A stretch of DNA of 64,000 bases from Siphonodentalium dalli (GCA_032622095.1 CP136063.1:93907980-93971979); one strand, 5' to 3'. Positions 57,701 to 58,271 are shown, numbered from the stretch's first letter. Notes: generated by a model not told the origin, from the sequence alone. Program-made: numbers and translations.

Positions 57701-58271
57701 GCATTATTGTAAACTAAAAACTACAGTTGTCGGCAATTTTCTAGGTGACTAATGCTAATTAATGGATTCAAAGCATTATTGTAAACAAGAGCATTGCTAA
57801 GGTGTGGACAAAATACGCCTGTGGTAATTCAATAAAAGGGCCATAACTCTGGCGAAAATTGTTGGGCGGAACCCAAATTAGAACTTGACCTGTATTTTTG
57901 GATAGTCGACTCGCATACCAAATTTCATTCAGTATAGACTTACTAAGGTTATCATCCTGAAACGGCAATTGAGTGCAAATTCCAACAAAAGACTAATAAC
58001 TCTGGGGAAAATTGGCAGACGGAACACAAATTCGAACTTGGCCTGCATTTTGTGCTACTAACTAGTAAACCCACATACCAACTTTCATTCCATTCAGTTA
58101 AGACTATCTAAAGTTAAAATCCAGTAACCAAAATCAAACGGACGGAAGCCCCGTTGGACGGACAGACTAATAATGCAATAGCTTATGACCAACCTTTTGC
58201 TGAGATATGGAGGTATCCTTTTCTTTCAAATCTTCTCCGGCCACCTTCAGCTTGCTTTTCTGACTAGGAAC
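534..58271 (-). CDS. SMCHD1: SMCHD1-like gene, 3' two-fifths (20 exons, C-terminal 779 residues)
   Basis: SMCHD1 is a non-canonical SMC protein with an N-terminal GHKL ATPase, a long Ig-like middle region and a C-terminal hinge. In vertebrates it silences chromatin, including the inactive X. Here 20 minus-strand exons join with matching phases at every junction and give 779 residues plus TGA. In this numbering, about 1-428 are beta-rich Ig-like segments (for example [19 protein letters not shown]). About 428-496 are a coiled coil and about 497-660 the hinge, with [18 protein letters not shown] near its end. About 660-712 are a second coiled coil, and 712-779 a basic Ser/Pro-rich tail. The hinge and the segment before it ([16 protein letters not shown]) are what I recognise as SMCHD1. 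Vertebrate SMCHD1 is about 2000 residues, so the ATPase half must lie beyond the right edge or in unassembled sequence. Intron 16160-33827 hosts a complete gene on the other strand. Orthology is by recognition, not alignment. Confidence 0.88.
1038..1195. mobile_element. TTAA-flanked piggyBac-like MITE, 158 bp
   Basis: TTAA CCCTTTCAGTGCCAAG ... CTTGGCACTGAAAGGG TTAA, with inverted arms of about 48 bp (continuing CCGATTTTTGTATCAACCCA) around a short AT-rich loop. The CCC ends and TTAA duplications are the piggyBac pattern. Confidence 0.85.
1580..1736 (-). CDS. SMCHD1: SMCHD1-like exon 19, second coiled coil
   Basis: This 157-nt exon begins [20 protein letters not shown] and runs through [19 protein letters not shown] plus one base. 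The acceptor AAATAGAG at 1737 is needed for phase 0. The donor GTCAGT at 1579 gives an exact phase match to the last exon. Without splicing, the frame reads on about 18 more residues ([17 protein letters not shown]) to a TAA near 1527, a plausible alternative C-terminus. Confidence 0.87.
1969..2899. mobile_element. PIF/Harbinger-like element, 931 bp
   Basis: The left end GGCCAAAAAAAAG..TGATTCTCAGGC and the inverted right end GCCCGAGAATCA..TTTTTTGCC are flanked by TTA. The right tip has lost one G. The interior is AT-rich with no recognisable coding region. Confidence 0.7.
2931..3027. mobile_element. TA-flanked mariner/Tc1-like palindromic MITE, 97 bp
   Basis: CAGTAATGCCCTAAGTAATC ... GATTACTTAGGGCATTACTG flanked by TA, almost wholly palindromic. 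It is the shortest complete copy of a family with about 9 members here. Confidence 0.82.
3525..4055. mobile_element. TTAA-family MITE interrupted by a double-hairpin MITE
   Basis: The left arm ends GTTCAGATAATAAGTTCATC at about 3727, and the right arm resumes TTTGAACATTTCCTAAGGGA at about 3995. The 3744-3984 double-hairpin element sits between them. Confidence 0.6.
3744..3984. mobile_element. Double-hairpin MITE (CTGTCATTTGCAGAATGAGG family), short form
   Basis: Two hairpins in inverted relation. Each has GAATGAGGTCCCCAGAGGGT arms, around TACCCCGCATAGCGGGCTAG loops. Outer ends are TTGAAATAG.GTGTCTGTC and inverse. It is inserted in the 3525-4055 MITE. Confidence 0.8.
5166..5572. mobile_element. 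Double-hairpin MITE, long form
   Basis: Terminal hairpins as in the short form, with about 150 bp between them (GGGTGAACATCACCAACTTC-type spacer in inverted orientation). It is imperfect through mutation. Confidence 0.75.
6430..6720. mobile_element. TTAA-family MITE fragment near SMCHD1-like exon 18
   Basis: It contains CTCATTGGCGAGTAGTTATC and GTTGAACTTATTATCTGAAC, then ATTCCAATGTATACTATTAT. It ends within 15 bp of exon 18's donor. Confidence 0.5.
6732..6802 (-). CDS. SMCHD1: SMCHD1-like exon 18, end of hinge
   Basis: This 71-nt exon completes a Val codon and reads [20 protein letters not shown] then REE, ending at phase 0. Its acceptor is TTTTGCAG and its donor GTAATC. 'LLGDT-ILD-LD-AN-YR' is the conserved end of the SMCHD1 hinge. 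A 61-bp tandem duplication sits just upstream at about 6832-6955. Confidence 0.92.
6832..6960. repeat. 61-bp tandem duplication beside exon 18
   Basis: TATGAAAGCTGAC.AATA.TG and TAATTAATAATTAGTTAATTA occur twice, with a partial third (ACGAAAGCTGACCAAA). Confidence 0.75.
7379..7539. mobile_element. TA-flanked palindromic MITE
   Basis: Termini CAGTAATGCCCTAAGTAATC and inverse, with a central loop containing CGGAAATATGGCTTGTTGCC. It lies just before SMCHD1-like exon 17. Confidence 0.8.
7598..7704 (-). CDS. SMCHD1: SMCHD1-like exon 17, hinge domain
   Basis: This 107-nt exon completes Lys, then reads [20 protein letters not shown] and [15 protein letters not shown] plus one base. Its acceptor is TTTTGCAG and its donor GTATGT. 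The 'PLPH...GNP-YA-NML' pattern continues the hinge. Confidence 0.92.
7822..8061. mobile_element. TTAA-flanked piggyBac-like MITE with inner hairpin
   Basis: TTAA CCCTTTGAGTGCC ... GGCACTCAAAGGG TTAA. The interior holds a hairpin of the form GCATTCTCTTATATATGCGA / inverse. It lies in the intron between SMCHD1-like exons 16 and 17. Confidence 0.82.
8338..8575. repeat. Dispersed 240-bp repeat, copy 1
   Basis: TTGCATAATACTTATGGGAT ... TCTCCCTGATAACAGTTCAC ... AACCTCCAGGCTGGTATCTG. A second direct copy is at 11296-11545. It has no coding content. Confidence 0.7.
8801..8994. mobile_element. PIF/Harbinger-like MITE, 194 bp
   Basis: The terminal inverted repeat GGCCAAAAAAAATTAATTAA..GATTCTCAGGC (about 35 bp) is present on both sides, with TTA at both flanks. 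It is the cleanest short copy of the GGCC-ended family. Confidence 0.8.
9304..10492. mobile_element. PIF/Harbinger-like element, 1189 bp, TTA duplications
   Basis: The ends GGCCACATAAAAA...TTTCTCAAGGA are inverted at the right (TCCTTGAGAAAC...TTTTTATGTGGCC). Both are flanked by TTA. It is the longest member of a family sharing GGCC ends and a T(T/C)TC(A/G)(A/G)GG subterminal motif. A 93-codon minus frame at 9939-10220 lies inside, without recognisable homology. The 3-bp TWA duplication suggests PIF/Harbinger. The assignment rests on termini only. Confidence 0.7.
10531..10665. mobile_element. TA-flanked palindromic MITE
   Basis: CAGTAATGCTCTAAATAATC ... GATTATTTAGAGCATTACTG with TA at both sides. 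One inner arm is partly deleted. It is 22 bp from SMCHD1-like exon 16. Confidence 0.8.
10687..10775 (-). CDS. SMCHD1: SMCHD1-like exon 16, hinge domain
   Basis: This 89-nt exon encodes [20 protein letters not shown], then FKKNLPDWN and two bases of a Lys codon. Its acceptor is TTTACCAG and its donor GTGAGT. 'G-QQVLP-DSI-KK-LPDW' is a strong SMCHD1 hinge signature. Confidence 0.93.
10935..11218. repeat. Tandem 'GGGAGA...TTCTCTC' repeat
   Basis: GGCGACTTGGGAGAATCTTC, then repeated ATTCTCCATATTTTTGT.TCAG and GAAAGAAGTAACTTCTCTCT blocks. Two long units and an internal doubling are visible. Confidence 0.65.
11296..11545. repeat. Dispersed 240-bp repeat, copy 2
   Basis: It matches 8338-8575 with small indels, including a tandem GGGAGAAGTGACTTC duplication. 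Confidence 0.7.
12073..12174 (-). CDS. SMCHD1: SMCHD1-like exon 15, hinge domain
   Basis: This 102-nt exon (34 codons, phase 0/0) reads [20 protein letters not shown], then [14 protein letters not shown]. Its acceptor is AACTTACAG and its donor GTAAGC. It is the hinge core strand/helix with the VVT segment. Decayed partial copies of its 5' edge lie in the intron just upstream (12190-12420). Confidence 0.92.
12140..12425 (-). repeat. Decayed tandem copies of the 5' edge of SMCHD1-like exon 15
   Basis: The exon edge (TATCATTATCACGAACCATG GCAAGATGGG on plus) is followed by copies at about 12197-12236 (CATTATCACAAAACATGGCA), 12297-12345 (ATCAGTATTACGAATGGTGG) and, weaker, 12355-12420. The copies lie in the intron and do not keep the frame. 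Confidence 0.6.
12802..13244. mobile_element. Double-hairpin MITE, long form
   Basis: CTTGAAATAGTGTGTCTGTC ... GACAAACTATTTCAAG with both hairpins and the long spacer (TTTGCAGAAGATAACATGTA, GGTGAACATCACCAACTTCA). Confidence 0.8.
13690..14074. repeat. 370-bp dispersed repeat, second copy of the 39604 insert
   Basis: It shares ACATATTA.GACTTGTTCGGGTGC, ATCGACCGTAACACTCCATA and GGGGTGTTTCACATCACTTT with 39604-39975, and TTAA lies at both ends. A diverged relative is at about 48780-49035. Short open frames in it are chance. Confidence 0.7.
14146..14265 (-). CDS. SMCHD1: SMCHD1-like exon 14, entry to hinge
   Basis: This 120-nt exon (40 codons, phase 0/0) begins [20 protein letters not shown] and ends [11 protein letters not shown] chose the acceptor CACTTTAG at 14266. 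A nearer CTGACAG site would break the frame with exon 13. The donor is GTAATC. Confidence 0.87.
14392..14625. mobile_element. TTAA-flanked piggyBac-like MITE, two inner hairpins
   Basis: TTAA CCCTTTCATGAC ... GTCATGGAAGGG TTAA, with two stacked hairpins built from GCATTCTCTTATATATGCGA-type arms. Confidence 0.8.
14740..14975. mobile_element. Inverted partial copy of the GGTACTCAATC family
   Basis: ATCCATCTTCATCCACAATT and GGGTTCCTCAACTTTAATCA read as the reverse complement of the other copies. No termini remain. Confidence 0.55.
15001..15682. mobile_element. PIF/Harbinger-like element, 682 bp
   Basis: GGCCAAAAAAAAAAA..GGTTCTCGGGC at the left is inverted at the right (GCCTGAGAACC..TTTTTTTTGGCC), flanked by TAA on both sides. 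It includes a (TA)n run at 15541-15563. Confidence 0.75.
15728..15813 (-). CDS. SMCHD1: SMCHD1-like exon 13, coiled coil
   Basis: This 86-nt exon completes an Ile codon and reads [20 protein letters not shown], ending ITMAQVST at phase 0. Its acceptor is TTTTACAG and its donor GTAAGT. The Gln/Glu/Lys-rich heptads continue the coiled coil. Confidence 0.88.
16040..16159 (-). CDS. SMCHD1: SMCHD1-like exon 12, start of coiled coil
   Basis: This 120-nt exon begins with two bases of the split Asp codon, then [20 protein letters not shown]. It continues [19 protein letters not shown] plus one base. Its acceptor is TTTTTCAG and its donor GTGAGT. The heptad-rich charged sequence is the coiled coil leading into the hinge. 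Confidence 0.9.
16533..16694. mobile_element. TA-flanked palindromic MITE
   Basis: CAGTAATGCTCTAAGTAATC ... ATTACTTAGAGCATTTCTG with the family's inner loop. The right TA is mutated. Confidence 0.75.
16815..16983. mobile_element. TA-flanked palindromic MITE (inverted partner of 19294-19462)
   Basis: GAGTAATGCCCTAAATAATC ... GGGCATTACTG. About 30 bp on its left (TAAATAATTACTTTGACTGT) recurs in inverse orientation beside the copy at 19294. Confidence 0.78.
17086..17415. mobile_element. piggyBac-like MITE, right end lost, interrupted by a TA-type MITE
   Basis: TTAA CTCTTCCATGACTGG starts a family copy. Its second hairpin (CTCCCTATGGGAGGCTCACA) is split at 17275-17399 by a mariner-like MITE flanked by TA. 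Confidence 0.65.
17275..17399. mobile_element. TA-type palindromic MITE inside a TTAA-type MITE
   Basis: GAGTAATGCCCTAAATAATC ... GGGCATTACTG flanked by TA, inserted into the hairpin of the 17086 element. This dates it after that element. Confidence 0.75.
17420..17647. mobile_element. TTAA-flanked MITE of the 'GTTCAGATAATAAG' family
   Basis: TTAA then TCCTTTCCATACTAAAT ... GTATAGAAAGGG TTAA. The interior has an imperfect palindrome around ATAATAAGTTCAACAAAC. Related copies lie at about 3525-4055, 6430-6720, 12600-12790, 20060-20314, 20340-20545, 38125-38225 and 47165-47350. Confidence 0.7.
17786..18030. mobile_element. Double-hairpin MITE, short form
   Basis: AAGCCTTGAATAGTGTGTCT ... AGACACACTATTTCAAGGCTT. 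The hairpins are separated only by GCTCACACCTCAGC. It is the best preserved short copy. Confidence 0.82.
18245..18965. repeat. Diverged tandem duplication upstream of the LRR-ZU5 start exon
   Basis: A unit of about 318 bp (CTCT.TGTATCTGTGA.GCTTGAGA ... CTGATCAAATCTGGATGAAA ... ATAGATCTGAATTTT) occurs at 18245 and 18565, with a third partial copy to 18965. Any 5' UTR exon and promoter of the LRR-ZU5 gene should lie between here and 16160. I cannot place them. Confidence 0.6.
19067..19261 (+). CDS. LRR-ZU5 gene exon with start codon
   Basis: The acceptor CTATTACAG ends at 19066. Thirty bases of 5' UTR carry an in-frame TGA before the ATG at 19097. Met17 at 19145 has A at -3 and G at +4 and begins [14 protein letters not shown]. 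The exon ends in the first LRR ([17 protein letters not shown]) at phase 0 with donor GTGAGT. Because an acceptor precedes it, at least one non-coding exon lies upstream. Confidence 0.85.
19067..31878 (+). CDS. LRR plus ZU5-like domain protein (PIDD1-related), six exons, nested in SMCHD1 intron
   Basis: Six plus-strand exons (19067-19261, 19805-20035, 21927-23206, 24160-24292, 29970-30244, 31767-31878) splice in frame to 2196 coding nt, or 731 residues and TGA. Residues about 37-393 are roughly 14 leucine-rich repeats of the short intracellular type (LxxLxLxxNxLxxLPxxI). Residues about 394-555 are an acidic, disordered-looking linker. Residues about 560-690 match a ZU5-like fold ([19 protein letters not shown], then [13 protein letters not shown] and [12 protein letters not shown]). 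The order LRR then ZU5 recalls PIDD1, a caspase-2/NF-kB scaffold, but no death domain follows. The tail is about 37 basic residues. No signal peptide or membrane segment is seen, so it is probably cytoplasmic. The first ATG is 19097, preceded in frame by TGA. The ATG at 19145 (ATCATGGCGG) has the better context and gives 715 residues. Function is inferred only. Confidence 0.85.
19294..19462. mobile_element. TA-type palindromic MITE in LRR-ZU5 intron 1
   Basis: CAGTAAAGCCCTAATTAATC ... GGGCATTACTC. It starts 33 bp after the donor of the start-codon exon. A second partial copy (19474-19602) follows at once. Confidence 0.75.
19474..19602. mobile_element. TA-type palindromic MITE, partial, adjoining the previous copy
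   Basis: The right arm (GAGAGCTTTCCGATGAATGG ... GGGCATTACTG) is intact. The left arm is reduced to CAGTCAAAGTAATTATTTAA. Confidence 0.6.
19805..20035 (+). CDS. LRR-ZU5 gene exon 2, three LRRs
   Basis: This 231-nt exon (77 codons, phase 0/0) has acceptor TTATTGTAG and donor GTAAGA. It encodes repeats such as [18 protein letters not shown] and [18 protein letters not shown]. It ends FRELK, which joins VLKLGDN of the next exon at the normal LRR register. Confidence 0.88.
20060..20545. mobile_element. Two tandem TTAA-family MITE copies in LRR-ZU5 intron 2
   Basis: The first copy ends GAGTATTTAGTATAAAAAGGG TTAA at 20318. A second, shorter copy follows at once (AACCCTTTTGTCTTTAG ... AACCAAAGGGTTAG). 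Both carry the GAGTTATAAA..TGGTCTATTATTCAT interior. Confidence 0.6.
21927..23206 (+). CDS. LRR-ZU5 gene exon 3, main LRR block and linker
   Basis: This 1280-nt exon has acceptor TTCTTGCAG and donor GTAAGA. It holds about ten LRRs from [13 protein letters not shown] to [14 protein letters not shown] (to about 22710). A linker with acidic patches ([17 protein letters not shown]) follows. It ends two bases into a Trp codon completed by the next exon. A stop codon lies just past the donor, so unspliced reading would truncate before the ZU5 part. Confidence 0.92.
23250..23872. mobile_element. Repeat element with CCCCCC ends and GACGGACGG tail
   Basis: It begins near GGATACCCCCCGTG and ends CAGGGGGGTATAAA, an inverted match. 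Inside are two units with GGTTCCCATGGTGGTTGATG and CTGTGCCAAGTTTCACAGAA, then ATGGATGGACGGACGG. This style is common in mollusc genomes. It lies between LRR-ZU5 exons 3 and 4. Confidence 0.6.
23946..24125. mobile_element. piggyBac-like MITE, right-truncated, abutting LRR-ZU5 exon 4
   Basis: TTAA CCCTTTCATGACTGG and one full hairpin, then the second hairpin breaks at CCCTTATATATGTATACG. The break is about 35 bp from the exon at 24160, so the MITE supplies much of the 3' part of that intron. Confidence 0.7.
24160..24292 (+). CDS. LRR-ZU5 gene exon 4, first half of ZU5-like domain
   Basis: This 133-nt exon completes Trp and encodes [20 protein letters not shown] then [15 protein letters not shown], ending KVSFR at phase 0. 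Its acceptor is GATTGCAG and its donor GTGAGT. A 'GG-Y-S----V-L-VP-NAV' pattern is the ZU5 start. A truncated TTAA-type MITE (23946-24125) ends about 35 bp before it. Confidence 0.85.
24426..24545. mobile_element. Double-hairpin MITE, collapsed
   Basis: One hairpin is reduced to AATGAGGTCCCCAGAGGGTC and its inverse with almost no loop, plus CAAATGACAGACACACTAAA. It lies 130 bp after LRR-ZU5 exon 4. Confidence 0.6.
26100..26160. mobile_element. Double-hairpin MITE fragment
   Basis: Only GCAGAATGAGGTCCCCAGAG, GGTGAATTTGGTGATGCTAG and CCCAC remain. Confidence 0.55.
26859..29901. repeat. 3-kb minisatellite, 51-bp unit, about 59 copies
   Basis: The unit begins CATGTGCATTGCTTGAGAAT and includes TGCCATGG and GAGTATAATA. 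First and last CATGTGCATTGC starts are 2985 bp apart, which is 58 units of 51 bp plus one 27-bp unit (at about 27063, a 24-bp deletion). A degenerate tail follows to 29901. Variation is concentrated at a few sites, mostly CG to TG/CA (ACACGAG/ACATGAG, ACGCATG/ACACATG). The 51-bp period has no stop in several frames, so long spurious open frames cross it on both strands. It lies in an intron of both genes. Confidence 0.97.
29970..30244 (+). CDS. LRR-ZU5 gene exon 5, second half of ZU5-like domain
   Basis: This 275-nt exon begins [20 protein letters not shown]. It has [20 protein letters not shown] and [10 protein letters not shown], matching the ZU5 'V-S----Y----G--F-KPV-L-LP' ending, then [17 protein letters not shown]. 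Its acceptor is GCTCGCAG and its donor GTAAGT. The 51-bp minisatellite ends about 70-95 bp upstream of it. Confidence 0.87.
30314..30752. mobile_element. Double-hairpin MITE, long form
   Basis: GGATATAGTGGGTCTGACAT ... CACATTATATCCAGGCTT, both hairpins and the long spacer. It begins 70 bp after LRR-ZU5 exon 5. Confidence 0.78.
30898..31288. mobile_element. TTAA-flanked piggyBac-like MITE, 391 bp, two perfect-looking hairpins
   Basis: TTAA CCCTTTACCCAAC ... GTTGGGTAAAGGG TTAA. Two hairpins (31033-31113 and 31196-31265) have GCATTCTCTTATATATGCGA arms and a GTCGACCATAGGTCGCC-type loop. It lies in the last intron of the LRR-ZU5 gene. Confidence 0.82.
31767..31878 (+). CDS. LRR-ZU5 gene last exon
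   Basis: The acceptor GCTTTCAG ends at 31766. The exon encodes [20 protein letters not shown] then [17 protein letters not shown] and TGA at 31876. It completes an exact 2196-nt coding sequence. It contains a strong donor-like GTAAGTA at 31795, so an alternative longer transcript is possible. A TTAA-type MITE begins 20 bp after the stop. Confidence 0.75.
31899..32150. mobile_element. piggyBac-like MITE in the LRR-ZU5 3' flank
   Basis: TTAA then TCCTTTCATGACTGGAGCT ... CAGTCATGGAAGGG, with the same Y-shaped hairpins. The right TTAA has decayed to ATAA. It starts 20 bp after the stop codon, so it probably contributes to the 3' UTR. Confidence 0.75.
32160..33820. other. Intron stretch, no gene recognised
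   Basis: It is AT-rich. A plus frame at about 32325-32430 ([19 protein letters not shown]) ends at TAG and could be an alternative 3' exon of the LRR-ZU5 gene, but no acceptor suits its phase. A Harbinger-like fragment lies at 32636. Nothing else is supported. Confidence 0.4.
32636..32850. mobile_element. Degraded GGCC-ended (Harbinger-like) fragment
   Basis: GGGCCAAATAAATAAAAATT then GTGTTCTCAGGCACCTCCCTC matches the left end of the family. CCTCCGCCATCTG may be the inner part of the right end. No clean right terminus or duplication is seen. Confidence 0.45.
33828..33960 (-). CDS. SMCHD1: SMCHD1-like exon 11, upstream border of the giant intron
   Basis: This 133-nt exon encodes [20 protein letters not shown], then [20 protein letters not shown] and D plus one base. 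Its acceptor is ATTCACAG and its donor GTGAGT. The split Asp codon is completed 17.7 kb away at 16159, giving FLFYDDAKKQ, a junction I recognise from SMCHD1. The intron between them carries the nested LRR-ZU5 gene. Confidence 0.9.
34659..35898 (+). mobile_element. hAT-type DNA transposon relic, 1240 bp, with 8-bp target duplication
   Basis: Inverted ends CAGTGTTCACGCTG (34659 and 35898) are flanked by an exact 8-bp direct repeat ACTAGTTT (34651-34658 and 35899-35906), the hAT hallmark. Subterminal regions repeat ATTTGGCTAA many times on both sides. A plus-strand fragment at about 35150-35235 reads [18 protein letters not shown] and AIFCKVC. That resembles the N-terminal zinc-finger region of some hAT transposases (W..YD....MFC..C). 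The catalytic domain is absent, so it is non-autonomous. Confidence 0.88.
36521..36741. repeat. 17-bp minisatellite
   Basis: About 12 copies of GCCATCACTGTTATKRG-like units, tapering at both ends. Confidence 0.88.
36770..36918. repeat. Three copies of a 49-bp unit
   Basis: CAGGAACCTA.GTCACTAATA then TAATATCTAAACCGTCGCAT, three times in tandem. Confidence 0.88.
37447..37856. mobile_element. Double-hairpin MITE, long form, left tip lost
   Basis: It begins within the first hairpin (CCTCAGAGGGTGAATTAATA) and ends AGACACACTATATCCAGGCTT, 90 bp before SMCHD1-like exon 10. Confidence 0.75.
37943..38092 (-). CDS. SMCHD1: SMCHD1-like exon 10
   Basis: This 150-nt exon (50 codons, phase 0/0) begins [19 protein letters not shown] and ends [13 protein letters not shown]. 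Its acceptor is TTTCCAG and its donor GTAAGT. It is a clear Ig-like/cadherin-like strand pattern. Confidence 0.88.
38674..38805 (-). CDS. SMCHD1: SMCHD1-like exon 9
   Basis: This 132-nt exon (44 codons, phase 0/0) begins [20 protein letters not shown] and ends [14 protein letters not shown]. Its acceptor is TTTGCTAG and its donor GTAAGC. The C-terminal part runs directly into DQFGNPVS of the next exon, the usual 'L-L-D--GN' strand pattern. Confidence 0.87.
38932..39370. mobile_element. MITE of the GGTACTCAATC family
   Basis: It shares GTAAAAAATATTTGATTCAAG and TCTGATAACTGAAGCGGCAT with 56369-56803 and ends GGATTGAGTACC. The left tip is degraded. Confidence 0.65.
39378..39474. mobile_element. 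Double-hairpin MITE, right half only
   Basis: ATAAATTTGGTGATGCTAGC ... GACAGGCACACTAAACTCAGG. Its left side abuts the end of the 38932-39370 repeat. Confidence 0.65.
39574..40105. mobile_element. TA-type palindromic MITE carrying a 370-bp insert
   Basis: The outer arms CTGTAATGCTCTAATTAATC and GATTACTTAGGGCATTACTG flank an insert (about 39604-39975) bounded by TTAA on each side. The insert matches 13690-14074. Confidence 0.7.
40498..40582 (-). CDS. SMCHD1: SMCHD1-like exon 8
   Basis: This 85-nt exon completes the Lys codon and reads [20 protein letters not shown] then KNQLFSDV, ending at phase 0. Its acceptor is TCTTTTAG and its donor GTAAGT. The CPELPGKH phrase resembles SMCHD1 Ig-like repeats. 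Confidence 0.85.
40748..41183. mobile_element. PIF/Harbinger-like element, 436 bp
   Basis: GGCCAAAAAAATATA..GTTTCTGGT at the left is inverted at the right (ACCAGAAATACAAG..TTTTGGCC), flanked by TTA. A poly-C run lies at about 40878-40892. Confidence 0.72.
41440..43169 (+). mobile_element. pogo/Tigger-type transposon relic, 1730 bp
   Basis: The ends CAGTCAATTTCAGTTAATTG (left) and CAGTCAATTCCGCTTTATTG (right, inverted) are flanked by TA. This resembles pogo-type termini. A plus-strand start at 42518 reads [18 protein letters not shown], the psq/CENP-B-like DNA-binding helix of pogo/Tigger transposases. A stop follows at 42611. A duplication of about 55 bp occurs at 42709-42815. The rest of the transposase is deleted. 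Confidence 0.83.
42518..42613 (+). pseudogene. Pogo/Tigger transposase N-terminal fragment
   Basis: Thirty-one residues from ATG to TAA contain [20 protein letters not shown], typical of the helix-turn-helix start of pogo/Tigger/CENP-B-like transposases. After LDS the frame departs from the family and stops. It sits inside the TA-flanked element 41440-43169. It is a remnant, not a working transposase. Confidence 0.75.
43597..43655 (-). CDS. SMCHD1: SMCHD1-like exon 7 (small)
   Basis: This 59-nt exon encodes [19 protein letters not shown] and two bases of a Lys codon completed by the next exon. Its acceptor is ATTTTCAG and its donor GTAAGT. It is supported mainly by exact phase agreement on both sides and by '[18 protein letters not shown]' across the junction. 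Confidence 0.83.
43790..44650 (+). mobile_element. 5'-truncated CR1/L2-like LINE tail with frameshift
   Basis: Two overlapping plus frames encode the C-terminal tail of a non-LTR reverse transcriptase ORF. The first has [14 protein letters not shown] and [20 protein letters not shown]. The second has [20 protein letters not shown] then KLLKTYLF. The pattern 'D--NSLL...ITP-L---HWLPV--RI-FK' then 'A--LWN-LP--IR----SFK--LKT-LF' is typical. A frameshift lies near 44060-44080. The 3' end has an AATAAATAAATAATAA tail. The catalytic part is missing. Confidence 0.83.
45885..46070. repeat. Two direct repeats with AAAGAGCGTCCATG
   Basis: TAAAGAGCGTCCATG.TT.CGTC ... GTAGACAAT.AAGAGCGTTCT occurs at 45891 and again at 46012, about 120 bp apart. 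Other sequence in 45000-46890 shows nothing I recognise. Confidence 0.55.
47165..47350. mobile_element. TTAA-family MITE fragment
   Basis: TACTAAATACCCATTGATGA, CCCCTTAGGAAATTATCAGA and CTCCAGATGAATAATAGACA match the family. A further end fragment (ACTTTTATAACTGAGTGGGA) is at 47811-47855. Confidence 0.5.
47899..48017 (-). CDS. SMCHD1: SMCHD1-like exon 6
   Basis: This 119-nt exon begins with the last two bases of a split Asp codon, then [20 protein letters not shown]. It continues [19 protein letters not shown] and ends at phase 0. Its acceptor is TTCATTTAG and its donor GTGAGT. The SMKLW segment suits an Ig-like repeat. Confidence 0.86.
48020..49120. other. Intron stretch with no clear feature
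   Basis: It holds a GAGTAAAATGACA.ATATGTCG doublet at 48375-48440 and a diverged relative of the 13690 repeat at 48780-49035. I see no exon or complete element. Confidence 0.4.
50701..50858 (-). CDS. SMCHD1: SMCHD1-like exon 5
   Basis: This 158-nt exon starts with the last base of a split Ser codon, then [15 protein letters not shown]. It includes [20 protein letters not shown] and ends KLP plus one base. Its acceptor is CTTTTTCAG and its donor GTCAGT. It is another beta-sandwich-like segment, in frame with both neighbours. Confidence 0.86.
51160..52118. repeat. Tandem repeat of about 155 bp inside a terminal-inverted element
   Basis: Five units begin with AAATCCAAGATGGC.GC (51268, 51428, 51582, 51720, 51873). 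The outer ends TAGCTCAACTT and AAGTTGAGCTA are inverted. There is no coding potential. Confidence 0.7.
52388..52530. mobile_element. piggyBac-like MITE, partial
   Basis: The interior GCTGCGCTGGTGCAGCATTA and right end GTCATGGAAGGG TTAA are present. The middle is deleted and the left terminus is unclear. Confidence 0.6.
52558..52992. mobile_element. Double-hairpin MITE, long form
   Basis: AAGCCTTAAAATACTGTCTG ... AGAGACTATTTCAAGTCTT with worn hairpins and the full spacer. Confidence 0.75.
53183..53262 (-). CDS. SMCHD1: SMCHD1-like exon 4
   Basis: This 80-nt exon starts at phase 0 and ends two bases into a Ser codon that the next exon completes. It encodes [20 protein letters not shown] then LSVNAP. 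Its acceptor is CATTACAG and its donor GTGAGA. Confidence 0.83.
54180..55330. repeat. Tandem repeat, period about 161 bp, seven to eight units
   Basis: Units carry GTTATCGCGCTAACGAGCT, TAAGGGCCATAACTCTATCA and ATTCTTGGGAGACACCTATA. GGGCCATAACTC recurs at about 54680, 54841, 55002 and 55164. A tail with GCCCGCCCGCCGTCC follows to about 55490. Confidence 0.85.
55613..55841. mobile_element. piggyBac-like MITE
   Basis: TTAA CACTTCTATGACTGG ... GCCATGAAGGGG TTAA, with worn hairpins of the TATATATGCGAG type. It lies 80 bp from SMCHD1-like exon 3. Confidence 0.72.
55922..56047 (-). CDS. SMCHD1: SMCHD1-like exon 3
   Basis: This 126-nt exon (42 codons, phase 0/0) contains [20 protein letters not shown] and continues through [16 protein letters not shown]. 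Its acceptor is ATTGCAG and its donor GTATGT. The 'NDAK-PK-LKLQL-DE-GN' pattern is a recognisable SMCHD1 repeat-like segment. Confidence 0.87.
56175..56336 (-). CDS. SMCHD1: SMCHD1-like exon 2
   Basis: This 162-nt exon (54 codons, phase 0/0) begins [20 protein letters not shown] and ends GWELEEDE. Its acceptor is CTTCTTCAG and its donor GTAAGC. The alternating hydrophobic pattern and [17 protein letters not shown] resemble an Ig-like beta segment of the SMCHD1 middle region. Confidence 0.85.
56369..56803. mobile_element. MITE with GGTACTCAATC ends, 435 bp
   Basis: The left GGTACTCAATCTGATCA and right TGATCGGATTGAGTATC are inverted, and ATTAAA lies on both sides (duplication 6-9 bp, boundary ambiguous). 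Related copies lie at 38932-39370 and, inverted and partial, at 14740-14975. It is 30 bp from SMCHD1-like exon 2. Confidence 0.65.
56995..57545. repeat. Tandem repeat of about 160 bp with GACGGACGG tail
   Basis: Three units carry TATCCGGCCGGACCTG, GAACTCATATACCAAA and GAAATCCGTTGACATTTGTG. It ends ACGGACAGACGGACGG and a GGCGGGGGATAA tip. Confidence 0.7.
57615..57785. repeat. Direct duplication of about 74 bp
   Basis: AAACTACAGTTGTCG.CAATTT, then TGCTAATTAATGGATTCAAA and GCATTATTGTAAAC occur twice. A further GGGCCATAACTC-type block with a GACGGACAGAC tail follows to 58170, 25 bp from SMCHD1-like exon 1. Confidence 0.7.
58194..58271 (-). CDS. SMCHD1: SMCHD1-like exon 1 of 20 in window
   Basis: This 78-nt exon encodes [20 protein letters not shown] and a few more residues, phase 0 at both ends. 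Its acceptor is TTGCCCAG and its donor GTTGGT, a weak but legal GT. It is a charged linker joining in frame to the next exon ([10 protein letters not shown]). I found no exon further right, so it is the most 5' piece visible. Confidence 0.7.
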
